A stretch of 64,000 nt of DNA from Petrolisthes cinctipes (Eukaryota > Arthropoda > Malacostraca > Decapoda > Porcellanidae), in contig JAWQEG010000491.1 of the NCBI GenBank assembly GCA_033782935.1, forward strand, positions 310,001-374,000. Direction: 5' to 3'. Every line of letters begins with the position of its first letter. The stretch's first letter is position 1. The translations under genes and the position numbers were made by a program. Below are positions 10,574-20,806 of this stretch, in pieces. The notes below the pieces were generated by a model. That model searched no databases. It was not told where the DNA came from and worked only from the letters and a program-made list of their open reading frames with translations.

Positions 10574-10935
10574 TTAATAGCATCCATAAGGAAGTCCGGA
10601 AACATTTACATGGTAGTAGGCATGAGATGTTGATTAAACAACTTGCTCAAGCTGTAAAAATAGATGTTGCTGTTGGGGAAAATACCATGGTAAAAGCCCC
10701 AGATAGAGTGTCAAAACTCACTCCAAAGTTTGTAGGTCCATATGAAATAATAGATATAGCCCATGGAAATAAAATAAAGGTCAAAGATATAAATACAGGG
10801 AAAGTAGAAATAGTGCATATAGATAGGTGTAAAAAGATTAATTTAAATGACACACCTAGCACACAAACAGAACAACCACAAGAAATAATTCACTCCACTC
10901 CTACATCCAGTACAAATATATACAGACAAAACTAA
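10574..10935 (+). pseudogene. pol: Gypsy-1 integrase C-terminus
   Basis: The continuation of integrase after the SINE. It includes the IHKEVRKH motif and an SH3-like GPYEI region (LTPKFVGPYEIIDIAHGNKIKV) matching LSPKFKGPYIVKRVLGNKLIV of Gypsy-2. These lie in the DNA-binding C-terminal domain. The open frame ends with a Thr/Ser/Pro-rich tail just before env. Confidence 0.75.
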
Positions 10936-10954
10936 ATAATGACATTTATTTCAG

Positions 10955-12823
10955 ATGGGGAACAAGACTTTATTACTGTTTTTGCTGGGCACAGCGCTTG
11001 TTTCACTGGCTCAACAAAACACAGTTCCAGCCGAAGCACTAAAGCCAGGTGCCTTGGTGGAACATAGAGGAACGGTCTTGATAGTGGAAAATTTGGTTAC
11101 GGTACAACTGGAAGTTCACGGATTACTAGATATGCCAGAAATAATTTACAACCTTGGACAGCATGTATCAGAATTACACCGACACATAGAAACTGTCACC
11201 ACACAAGTAAATAATTTTTATAACAACGAGGAAATGAACACTAGATCTGACGTTACTACTAACCCACTTCTAAAATACTTCTACAATAATACAAGACCTA
11301 TTAAAATGACTCTACAGTTACAGACAAACAGAGTAAATAGGTTAGTAAAAATTATTAACAATATGAAGCTTTCATTTCCAGAGGAACCACATGAAGTTTG
11401 GCAATCTGCCCATGCCCGTCGACAGAGTCGTGGTCTTTTTAACTTCATGGGACTTTTAAGTAAACAACTGTTTGGCACAGCCATGGCAGATGACGTAACT
11501 GCCTAAGGTAAAAAACTAGGATAAGTAACAATAGCCCTGGGGAAACAGAATAGGATAGTTATCCAAACCTATGAGGCACTTCAAAATCTAAAACAGAAAA
11601 CCCATGAAATAATTGAAAGAACTAACCAATTATCTTTGGTGGTAAACAAATTAGTTGGAATAATACCAGAAATTGAACAGGACCAATTAATTAGTGAGTA
11701 CATTCCAGTCATAGAGATAGCTGTACAGGAACTTACTGAGTTAAATGAAGTAATAATTAGTGACTTGGTAGATGCTGGATTGGGTAGAGTAAATTCTAAG
11801 TTGTTACCTCTACGACAGTTGCAGTCAACAGTCAAAATAGCCATAAATAACTATAAGCTAACTCCCATATTTACTATTTCAGACGTGGAATATTATTATC
11901 CAATCATTGGGTCGATCCTTACTGAATCAAATATATTAATTAATATTCCTTTTAAATCGCAGACGTCATTTAATATTTGGGAATTACGTCCTTTCCCAAT
12001 TAAAGTAAATATTACACTGTTGGTTGTTGATCAATAACTTTAATACATTGTTGCATCAGAGGATTACACTGCAATTGATACCTTAGACAAAACTTCACTG
12101 GATGACTGTCTCACATCATACTTACATCTATATGTATGTCCTGTTTATATGTTTACTTTCAGCTTAGCAGAAAAAGCAAAATGTGAACTTTCATTCATTG
12201 TCCCTAAATCCACTCTCCCAACTTCTTACCGTACCTTCACACCTGTCAGTAATGCTACTTTCTACCATGAACACTTCGGAACTAACCATTATTATTACTT
12301 TGAAAAGAGAACCAGTGTGACATTAATATGCAATGGTAAAGTCCAACACGTGTGGATGGATATATGACCCCGGACCATTGTGAGATAAGAAATGAGGATT
12401 TCCTTAACTTACCAACACATCACCATAAAGCATTTGTGTCAACGCTTGCTACGGAGTTAGTCTCTTAACCTTGTAGTAAATATCTCTTTAGATAAAATAA
12501 CTGTTGTTTCAGACAAAGTGAAGTTTCTTAAATACTTAAATGACTCAAAGTTTACCTCCACACTAGATGATTTGTTACCTATGCATCTATCAAAAGAAGT
12601 TGTATTTCCTCTCCATATCATTCCTGCACTCACTTTAATTGTTTGTACAATTGTCTTCAGCTGGTGTATACGGAAGGTGTATGCTAGGTACCGACAATTA
12701 TCTGCTCATGAAAAACAGAGACAAGTGACCAAAGGTAATGAGGATACGAATGATAGGTTAATTACACATTCTTACACATTTAGACAGGATGTATTTAATA
12801 AATATATATTGTACATGTTATAA
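10955..12823 (+). pseudogene. env: Gypsy-1 env (baculovirus-F-like fusion protein) remnant
   Basis: The ATG at 10955 follows directly after an ATTTCAG splice-acceptor-like site, as expected for env translated from a spliced RNA. The first 183 codons give a signal peptide, an N-terminal subunit, a furin-type site RRQSR and then the fusion-peptide-like GLFNFMGLLSKQLFG. A stop at 11504 closes this frame. Further pieces follow in other frames at 11636-12037, 12149-12367 and 12518-12823. The last carries a membrane anchor (about residues 30-50 of that piece) and a short basic tail. The pieces align in order with the uninterrupted Gypsy-2 env. Several frameshifts make it a pseudogene. Confidence 0.8.
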
Positions 12824-12924
12824 TCCTTATTCCCTGTAGAAATAATAATATAAAACTATCTACAACCTGCATGTATTACCAATAATATTTATGTATGTAA
12901 TATTCCTTCGAGGGCGAAGGATGG

Positions 12925-12938
12925 TTGTGGCCGAGCAT
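12925..12938 (+). promoter_or_regulatory. Conserved motif immediately before the Gypsy-1 3' LTR
   Basis: TTGTGGCCGAGCAT abuts the TG that starts the 3' LTR. The equivalent positions in Gypsy-2 (37677-37690) and Gypsy-3 (20792-20806, minus strand) carry closely related sequence. This is the place of the polypurine tract, the plus-strand primer, yet the motif is not purine-only. Its role is inferred from position. Confidence 0.5.
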
Positions 12939-13438
12939 TGTACCGGTTAACTACATATAATACCTACATGTAATACGGTAATACCTACATGGATAGTGAG
13001 TCATACACCAAGTACCTCACATGATCTCTCAAAGTAGCTGACCTAGACATTAACGGGTCCGAGACAAGACAGCCCTAGCATGGGAACCAAGCTTCATCAG
13101 CAATTAGTGACGTCACAAGTCACACAGAGAGCTCCTACTGTACCTCCAATACGGTAGTCTGCTTGAGATAACCATTCGCTGCACAGGGTATCTCATAGCT
13201 ATCTCTCTCTCTTTAAAGTTAGCTATAAGTCTAACTTAAGCCTTTTGTGAATCTGTACTACTACTTGGGTTAATAAAATCTTGTTAAACAAAGAACAAGG
13301 CTTGCTAACTCTCCACATTATAATAATAATAATAATAATAATATAATCTATTCTAAAAATACTCCGAAGAGACAACAGCCAGCCAACAACATCAACAACA
13401 GAACTTCATGTGTAAGTGATCCGCTCCTCACTAGCACA
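12939..13438 (+). repeat. Gypsy-1 3' LTR
   Basis: About 500 bp beginning TGTACCGG and ending TAGCACA. The last 340 bp align with 500-854. The first 150 bp have no counterpart in the window. A (TG)n microsatellite begins directly after it, hiding any target duplication. It contains a short (TAA)n run near 13319-13344. Confidence 0.7.
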
Positions 13439-13455
13439 TGTGTGTGTTACAATGA

Positions 13456-13487
<32 letters not shown>

Positions 13488-13525
13488 AGTGATTTGTGTG
13501 TGTGTGTGTGTATATAATGATGCAT
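13439..13525. repeat. (TG)n microsatellite
   Basis: Interrupted TG repeats directly follow the Gypsy-1 3' LTR, with short unique interruptions (GTTACAGTGAT). Confidence 0.9.
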
Positions 13526-14465
13526 AAGTGGTACAGTGATGTGTGTGTGTGAGGTATGAGGTTTGCAGCAGTAAATCACCAAAACTTGGCTCAGGTGAGA
13601 ACTCCGGCAGGATCTTACTTTTACCTACATTTCTCTTGGTCAGTCTGCCGTTACTTGCCTTCCATCACTCTTGTTGTCTGACTTACACTCTACTCCATTG
13701 CTTTCACGTCACTTTTTACAAAAGGTTTGTGGGTTCTTTTGACGAGCCTTTGTTACGGATGCACTAGAGGGCCACACACGAAGATAATCTGCTGTTACTC
13801 CAACAGACTACAACAGGGAAACAGAGTCCCTTTTTGATTAACCTTACTTACGGAAAATCAATAATACCCTCTAACAACCGAACATATCCAGAGTTCTATG
13901 TAAATGGGAAAGTTAAACACACTGGTGTAAAACTTAACAATAAAATATTTAATGAAAATTAATCAACTACGTGACAAGAAATTAGTATACAACAGAATAC
14001 GATAGAATACCCGACATACAATAAAGAAACGAATAAATGAATATCACAAGTTATTACTACTCTACGATGACTTACTTTAATAATAGACTAATAGAATAAT
14101 TACTTTAAACTACGACAAGATCAATATCACACATGAAACTCAACCACACACACGTAATACATACGGCAATAATAATAATAATCACAATACACTGTTATGC
14201 TTGAATGAATATAGAACAAAATAATGAAAGTGTGAATGTATGGGAGGAATAATATATATACAGAATACCTCTAGAAACCTAGGAATCAAACCGGCTTCGT
14301 TGTCTCTCAGCTTATCACATGTGTTTCACCTTTCAGATACCAACTAATGTCTGCCCTAAAAGACGCTCCTCCCCCTTTATATACACTTTTACCCACCCCC
14401 TGGGATGGGGTAGGATATAGGAGAGGGAAGGGGGGTGGAAGGCTCGAGGCGGATCCTCCTTGAGG
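13526..14465. other. No gene recognised
   Basis: AT-rich sequence with scattered short TAATAA runs. A C-rich then G-rich patch at about 14367-14440 is nearly self-complementary. The open frame at 13543-13767 has no recognisable domain and begins in the microsatellite. Confidence 0.4.
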
Positions 14466-14545
14466 CGACAGTCCAAGGTCAAGGGAATATACTAGGTCTG
14501 CTCATGTCTGTACCATTTTTCACCTCATGTGCGCATGACGTCACG
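14466..14545 (+). repeat. Left arm of a 4.4-kb-spaced inverted repeat
   Basis: Contains CGACAGTCCAAGGTCAAGGG, then AGGTCTG and GCGCATGACGTCA. The same blocks occur in reverse complement and mirrored order at 18797-18860. The pair encloses the hAT element and two (TC)n tracts, suggesting an older element with terminal inverted repeats into which the hAT inserted. Confidence 0.6.
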
Positions 14546-14577
14546 GGCAGGCCTCAGGAGTCAGGATAGCCTCAAAG

Positions 14578-17540
14578 CAGTGCTGCCGTTCTACGGAAAT
14601 TCGTCTGCTAAACGGATTGATACGTCACTGTACGGAATTCAACGGAACAGCGGAAATATTTCCGTAATGCGTTTTCTGCCAATTTTGAGAATGAAACTAA
14701 CAGAAAATGAATGAATATTTAAATAAAGTTAATTTTTTGAACTTTATCCTTGTTTTAATTGTTGGTAAAATTTATTACCTATCACTGTCAACAAACAGGC
14801 TATGTTTGGGATATCTTCCAGTCTTCCTACAGAAGCAGCCGGGAACATTTCCATATTTTGTTGCTAATGCGTGTAGCTCCTTCAGTGTGAACCATTCTGA
14901 GGTAAGACATGTATTAACAACATATTCTGCATCTAATATTGTGAGTTGTTGTCCTATATTACCTCTAATATATTAATATTATCGAGGTTTCATACATATG
15001 ACTGTGTAAATAGGAATGGCTAAGTCGCCCATTTATTGTTTCTCACAATTCATCTTCGAAGAAAGAAAACGAATTGAGTATACGTACTGACTAACATAAA
15101 ATAACTTGAAAATACTTATGTCCACAGTTATCGTCATGTCAAGACGTCATAGCTTTCAAGATAAATGGCTGTCAAATGATTTATTCAAAGGATGGCTGGC
15201 TTCAGTTGACGGTGACAATAAAAAGGCTTACTGTCGAATGTGTCATAAATCTTTGACAGCAGAAATTACTTGCCTCAAGCGTCACTGTAAATCTCGTCAA
15301 CATACAAGCTTTGAAGAAAGGCGCCAGCAGCAGACCCAAGCAACAGATTATATGCAAAATTGTGGACCAGGCACATCTCAAAATGTCCAGCGACCTAATG
15401 TAGATCATGACTATAATGCATCTTTACCTGCGACAGATGGTGTGGCCTACGCAACTATATTGTTGTCAGTATTCCTAGCGGAACATAATTTACCATTCAC
15501 TATTTGCGATCATCTCATTGAATTAAACAAACGAATGTTCCCAGACTCCAAAATTGCCTCAGAAATGTCAATGAAAAGAACGAAGTGCACCAATATTGTT
15601 AATAAGTTAGGAACATTTTTCAATGAGTCTTTGTCTGTGAAACTTAGGAGGACTAAATTCAGCATTATAGTTGATGAGAATACAGACTGCAGTGAAACAA
15701 AATCATTGGCAATTATGACAAAATATTTTGATGATGAAGAAAATGCTATCAAAACTGCTATGTTGGATATTGTGGACGTATATAATGATGGCAACGGTTC
15801 AACAGGTGAAGGGTTATTTAACAAAATAAAACAGTGTCTTGATCTTCATGATATCCCATTAGATAATCTAACTGGTTTCGCATCAGACGGTGCATCAAAC
15901 ATGATGGGTAACAACAATAGTGTCACCAGTAGATTGAAAGAACAATGTCCTGGAATAACTATCTTTAGATGTGTCTCCCACAGCATCCATTTGTGTGCCA
16001 GTGAAGCAGCTAAAACCTTGCCTCGTGCATGCGAGGAATTACTACGTAATATATACAATTATTTTGCACATAGCGCTAAAAGAAAATATGAGTATCGTGA
16101 ATTCCAAGATTTCTGTAAAGTAAAACCGCATAAGATACTACATGCTAGTGCAACAAGGTGGCTATCATTGCATGAGGCTGTGGCAAGGGTTTTGGAGCAG
16201 TGGAGCGCTCTAAAACTATATTTCCAGGCTAGAGTATATGATGAAAGATTACTGGCTGTGGAAAATATTATGAAGGCACTAGATGATCAAGCAATAATCT
16301 GTTATTTACATTTTTTAAATTACATATTGCCACATTTAAACAATTTCAATTTAGTATTCCAAAAGAGAGGCCCAACACTTCATGTGATTCATGATAAAAT
16401 TAGCAGCCTATATAGGTGTTTGATACATTCATTTTGTCAAGAGCACTTATATTGTAAATTTAACATATATGAAATTGACCCAGCTAACGAAAGCCTACAT
16501 AAACCTATTAATCAAATTTACTTAGGGTCAAAATTACACTCATTGTTTCAGACACAGGATTATGCAAATAACATCAATATGTTAACTGATATCAGGTTAA
16601 GATGTAGGACCTTCCTTATCGTTGTATCACAAGAAATAAAGAATAGGTTTGATATGAATAATAAATTATGGAGGTTGGCACGATATTTGCATCCTAGATT
16701 AATAATGGACCCCACCTCTAGAGCAGAAATGCCATCACTGCGAGATTTAATGGATGAACTGCCAAGGATTAGCAATATTTATGATGCACAGGCAATTGAT
16801 AACGAGTGGAGAAGTGTTCAGTTTCATGAATATCCTGAAGATCTTAATGATCCACTGTGCGACATAAACATCTTCTTTGCACATCTCATGACTGTGACAG
16901 ACGACTTGGGACATTTTAAATACAGAAACTTTGCAAGATTTGCGTTGGATGTCCTGTCGCTTCCGACTTCAAATGCTGATGTGGAAAGGCTATTTTCTAA
17001 ATTAAATCTAATAAAGAGGAAACATAGAAATTGCCTCCATATAACAACTGTTAAATCACTAATGGCTTTAAGTGAGGGTGCATGTCAGCAAGGTGACTGT
17101 AGAACATTTGAACCTACACCTGAAATGTTATTGTGTCTTGGAAAGTAATTATTTTTCATTTTTTTGTATAATTGGTGACGGGTGCTCAATTTCTGTACTG
17201 CACACAATCATAAATTTGTGCATCTTAAATTTTAAAAAAACATGCTTTTTCCTTACATAAATGTATGTTGTGTTGATTATACATATTTGTATATTTGGTA
17301 CATTATATATGATTTATTTTTTATATATGTTACAATTTTCTATCACACAATTTTTCATACCTGTGTAACAAATAATTAAATAATTAAAACGCAATAATAT
17401 ATAATGGACAGTACTGTATGTTATTCTCCATCGGTTAATAATAGTATATAATTTAATAATGGTGTAAATATCCGTTTTCTTTTTCACCTAATGTGTTTAG
17501 AGAACGACGGAAACTCGGCTATGGAAAAACGGCAGCACTG
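14578..17540 (+). mobile_element. Complete hAT transposon (hAT-1)
   Basis: A 2963-bp element bounded by the inverted repeat CAGTGCTGCCGTT at the left and its reverse complement at the right, with weaker matching further in. Perfect 8-bp duplications CCTCAAAG lie at 14570-14577 and 17541-17548, the hallmark length for hAT elements. It contains one uninterrupted transposase gene. Intact ends, an intact duplication and an intact gene together indicate a recent insertion and possible autonomy. Confidence 0.95.
15136..17148 (+). CDS. hAT-family transposase with BED zinc finger
   Basis: A 670-residue transposase for cut-and-paste movement of hAT-1. Residues 1-56 form a BED-type zinc finger with C33, C36, H50 and H56, which binds DNA. 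The RNase-H-like core shows VDENTD (about residue 182) and FASDGASNMMG with catalytic-type aspartates, followed by the FRCVSHSIHLCASEAAK motif. The C-terminal hAT dimerisation region carries LSLPTSNADVERLFSKLNLIK. I chose the ATG at 15136 because the next residues (MSRRHSFQDKWL) align with the starts of the two related copies downstream (MPPKRKLRDEWL and MAGKRKLRDEWL). An in-frame ATG lies 18 bp upstream. Unlike those copies it has no intron after the zinc finger. No stops or frameshifts were seen. A domesticated host gene is unlikely, because the gene sits inside TIRs with a target duplication. Confidence 0.9.
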   Translation: MSRRHSFQDKWLSNDLFKGWLASVDGDNKKAYCRMCHKSLTAEITCLKRHCKSRQHTSFEERRQQQTQATDYMQNCGPGTSQNVQRPNVDHDYNASLPATDGVAYATILLSVFLAEHNLPFTICDHLIELNKRMFPDSKIASEMSMKRTKCTNIVNKLGTFFNESLSVKLRRTKFSIIVDENTDCSETKSLAIMTKYFDDEENAIKTAMLDIVDVYNDGNGSTGEGLFNKIKQCLDLHDIPLDNLTGFASDGASNMMGNNNSVTSRLKEQCPGITIFRCVSHSIHLCASEAAKTLPRACEELLRNIYNYFAHSAKRKYEYREFQDFCKVKPHKILHASATRWLSLHEAVARVLEQWSALKLYFQARVYDERLLAVENIMKALDDQAIICYLHFLNYILPHLNNFNLVFQKRGPTLHVIHDKISSLYRCLIHSFCQEHLYCKFNIYEIDPANESLHKPINQIYLGSKLHSLFQTQDYANNINMLTDIRLRCRTFLIVVSQEIKNRFDMNNKLWRLARYLHPRLIMDPTSRAEMPSLRDLMDELPRISNIYDAQAIDNEWRSVQFHEYPEDLNDPLCDINIFFAHLMTVTDDLGHFKYRNFARFALDVLSLPTSNADVERLFSKLNLIKRKHRNCLHITTVKSLMALSEGACQQGDCRTFEPTPEMLLCLGK

Positions 17541-17548
17541 CCTCAAAG

Positions 17549-18142
17549 TCGCTGAAGCCCTCAGTATTCTTCTATCCGTGGACGAGGATAGATAGTATCG
17601 TTAAGAAACATTCTCTAACTGTTTGAAAATATTAGGAATTTATGATGCGAAATTCTTGGAAAATAAATATGCATAAATTTATATTGATTGTATGCCAAAA
17701 AATTAGTACTAAAAATTGTTATAAATCAAGATATGAAAGTCAACCACATGAATTGTGGGTGCGATAGCTGTGAATTAGGATATTAGGAACTACTGGGAGT
17801 ACATTTTTCTTTAACTACCTTGATTTTATGCCATAAAATAGGAATATATGAAAAATACTATTAATCAAGCCAACTATATGAAAATGCAAAGGGTGCAGCC
17901 TAAGTTAAGGTGCAGCAGCCTGAGTCAGTTAATCTGGCTCAGGGGGAAAGATCAAGTGTTGCCATCAATTTGGGTTAAGAAATGTATGAATAACTATTCT
18001 ACCAAATATATCATCATAAACTGATATCCTCATGTACTGTATACATGTAGTGAAAATATTGTTCACTTAATAATTTATCAACATTCATACATGTGAAATT
18101 AGCATGCTAATTAAAAAAAAAAAATGTATAATTGACGCTATG

Positions 18143-18147
<5 letters not shown>
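17549..18147. other. No gene recognised
   Basis: AT-rich sequence between the hAT-1 right flank and the first (TC)n tract. No domain-bearing frame or repeat match was found. Confidence 0.4.

Positions 18148-18203
<56 letters not shown>
18148..18203. repeat. (CT)n microsatellite
   Basis: About 28 uninterrupted CT dinucleotides. The minus-strand open frame across it (an Arg-Glu repeat) is a by-product. Confidence 0.95.
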
Positions 18204-18207
<4 letters not shown>

Positions 18208-18752
18208 GAAAAGTTTCCCTAGCAATATATAGCTGTACATTGCCTGCTGAAAATTTCAAATAATTATATGTAATTAGTTTGCAAACAAACAATATTAGTA
18301 ATATCAGAAATCATAATACTGATGGTAATGATAGTGTTCTGTATTAGTGATAAATGGTGGTGATAATCACACATAACACTGATAGTTTTGCTGATAATGG
18401 CGAAATAAAAGAAATAAACCAATATAATGTGATAAAATAAATATTGTACTACATTAAAGTAGTTTAATATAAACAAAATGGAAATCAATAAATGTGTTAA
18501 ATTTGAAAAATGGTCGACATTAATAACCTACATAATTTAATTTTTGTTTTATAAAATAAATGATGCACTTATAAAGTGGTAGAAAAATACAAATCTAATA
18601 GCTTTATATTTGGATCACAGTAAAGGTACTGCATTAAAAGTCATATAAAGTATGCAGTGTTGAGTCAATGGGAACTGTGCAGTAAAACACTAACAATAAA
18701 AATATGGAGAGCATAATTAATATGGGCCCCTTAAAGTAGTCTACCATACCCG

Positions 18753-18754
<2 letters not shown>

Positions 18755-18792
<38 letters not shown>
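18755..18792. repeat. (TC)n microsatellite
   Basis: About 18 TC units, adjacent to the right arm of the long inverted repeat. Confidence 0.95.
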
Positions 18793-18793
<1 letters not shown>

Positions 18794-18796
18794 TAC

Positions 18797-18860
18797 TCTG
18801 ACGTCATGCATAAGCTGCGCGTGATCAGACCTTGTATTCCCTTGACCTTGCGACAGTCTG
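18797..18860 (-). repeat. Right arm of the 4.4-kb-spaced inverted repeat
   Basis: The reverse complement contains TGACGTCA-type, GGTCTG and CAAGGTCAAGGGAATA blocks, mirroring 14466-14545. Sequence between the blocks differs in length, so the arms are old. Confidence 0.6.
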
Positions 18861-20175
18861 TCTGGGAAACGCACGCACGAACAAACACACGAGTACCGTG
18901 GGAAATATTAGGCTACACATTTGTACAAAGTAACTGCAAATACTGGGATACATAACACCTTTCATCTTCCTTGGTGTTGTTTGTCCTTGTCTTGCTCTTC
19001 TTCAAAAAATTATTATATTAATTCGTGTATGTTATCGCAGTATTTCTTTACTTTTTAATGTTGTTATGATTTTTTCAGTCTGTCCATATTCAGTTTTACA
19101 GTAGGTTACAATCTTGTTTGTTTCCTCTCGCTTTTTTCCTTTATCAATATTTAATCTTTTCCTCAGTTAGGTTACTCTTACACACAGTCAAGACTTTCTA
19201 ACGTAATATCCCATCAGTTTCTCTCTTCATTGCCTGAGTGCTCTTCCACTTTCCTTTGTCATGTGTGTGTGTGTGTGTGTGTGTGTGTATCATGCAATAT
19301 CACACATACATATATGCGTAATATAATCAAATACCATCCACACTTTCTCACACATGTAAACAATGCATATAATGAAATTAATGGAAAATTAATGAAAGAG
19401 GATTAAGAAATGAATTAATTAGTAAATGAAAGAGTGAATTGATGAAATAATTTATAAAAGAATAAATTCATGAATTAAATTAATGAAAGAATGAATGAAT
19501 GAAACATTAATGATTGAAAGAATTAATTAATGAAAGAATTAAATAAATAATGAATTATATGATTAATGTTATGAAATAAGAAGACAGGATGGATAAAGGA
19601 GACACATGCCAGTTAAAATATCACTTTGGATTGCTCAATAAATACATATAGAGTATGACGTTTAGACAGTATTGGTAGGATGGAGTAACATGGGACAAAG
19701 GTTTGTGTTAGATATTGACATGAGAGAGGATGATTTAGATCTGTTTCCTGGCATACTTTGGGACAATCAAGGCGCTCCAATGTACCAAAAGTGTATTACC
19801 CCCTTAATGCTAGAACTGTGATGCTTGGTGCAGAATACATTGCATATCATTCATTAGCCGTATAAACCTGAGTTCCCGTGGAGATTGAAGGGCTTTGATG
19901 ATGAAAATATATGAGGTTGAAATAAATTAATGGAATATAATAAAAATAACCAAACACAGAAAACAGTAAATGGTACTCACTCACCTACGTAAATTCTGGA
20001 CTCTCATAATCACAAACTTACCTGAAACAAAAAAGGAAATTATATTATTACTTTGAATATTTTACTCCTATGTAAATACAAGTTTATTACAACAACTTTC
20101 AACACGGTGTAAACATAGTAAAAAAACACATTATACCTTGAGATATTCTTCTATGCACCCTAACACTATTCTAAT
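18861..20175. other. Intergenic sequence with simple repeats
   Basis: No gene recognised. It holds a (TG)n tract at 19262-19290, an imperfect AATGAA-rich stretch at about 19375-19560, and a MITE fragment at 19740-19803. The remainder is AT-rich and unremarkable. Confidence 0.5.
19740..19803 (-). mobile_element. Truncated TTAA-MITE copy (family member A)
   Basis: Carries TTTCCTGGCATACTTTGG, CAAGGCGCTCCAATG and a CCCCC|TTAA end, matching one end of the TTAA-MITE family seen at 40568, 42059, 52217, 55854, 62603 and 63268. The other half is missing. Confidence 0.7.
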
Positions 20176-20179
20176 ATAC

Positions 20180-20791
20180 TGTACCAGTCCTCTAAGGCTT
20201 TAACTCGTTCAGGATCTGATACAATACCTTAGTCCGGAGTTGTAGTCGTAGTAGTTGTTGTTGTTGTTGTGGTTGTTGTGGTATTAGGTAGCGAGCTCGG
20301 CGTAGTGGTGTTCTTAGGTAAAGTGACTGCACAAGTTTCTTTAGGCTTAATTTATTTATACATACTTATCTCTATACAGGGAATTATATTTCATGCCTTG
20401 TCTTATATGCCTGTGTCTCTCTCTTATGGAGACAGGTTATAGCCCTGGGAGTCAGTTTAGGAAATCCTACATATTAGTTCAACTTCACTGCTTATATACA
20501 TTCTCTATTGGAAGATGCCAAGTCTATTCAGATATTATTATTACCTTCTTGAAAGGGGTGGAGTTCTTGTCTAAGCTCCACCCAATTCTTCTCTCTCTCT
20601 CTTTCTACTTTCTCTCCCTCTTTCTCTCTCTCCTCCTTTCTCTCCCTCTCTCTCTTGAGTTTAGAGATGACAGCGAGAAATTGGAGGTAAGGAGGTTGGC
20701 CCTCTTGTGTTTGTTATGTCAGAAGGTGTTCTGGCTTATTTTGCTTCAAGTGGGGCAGCTGTGGTGTTACCCTCCTCTACAGTACTGTACA
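20180..20791 (-). repeat. Gypsy-3 3' LTR
   Basis: 612 bp, an almost exact copy of 28115-28726. It contains a GTT-rich run near 20260 and a polypyrimidine tract near 20590-20655. The open frame through it (20393-20926) occurs in both LTR copies with different ends and is not a gene. Confidence 0.95.
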
Positions 20792-20806
20792 TTTGCTCTA
20801 TCACGC
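20792..20806 (-). promoter_or_regulatory. Conserved motif before the Gypsy-3 3' LTR, with G-rich tract
   Basis: On the minus strand GCGTGATAGAGCAAA abuts the LTR, preceded by a GGGGGGCC run that may serve as the purine-rich plus-strand primer. The motif parallels the one in Gypsy-1 and Gypsy-2. Confidence 0.5.

Larger units (their letters stand above)
500..13438 (+). mobile_element. Gypsy-1: degenerate envelope-bearing LTR retroelement
   Basis: In order along the plus strand this holds LTR sequence, a gag remnant, protease, RT, RNase H, integrase, env and a second LTR copy. That is the order of Metaviridae (Gypsy/errantivirus type) elements with a third, env-like gene. Every gene carries stops or frameshifts. 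The body is further split by a piggyBac-containing insertion (about 4091-7785), by a SINE (9856-10561) and by a small palindromic MITE in the leader. The two LTR copies are clearly diverged and differ by insertions, so this is the oldest of the three retroelements in the window. The left boundary is uncertain because only the 3' two-thirds of the 5' LTR aligns. No target duplication could be confirmed, as a (TG)n tract abuts the right end. Confidence 0.85.

Noticed and set aside
15136..17148. Domesticated ZBED-type host gene
   Set aside because: The gene sits inside terminal inverted repeats with a perfect 8-bp target duplication, so it is a transposon gene.
18107..18292. Arg-Glu repeat frame
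   Set aside because: Translation of the (CT)n microsatellite on the minus strand.
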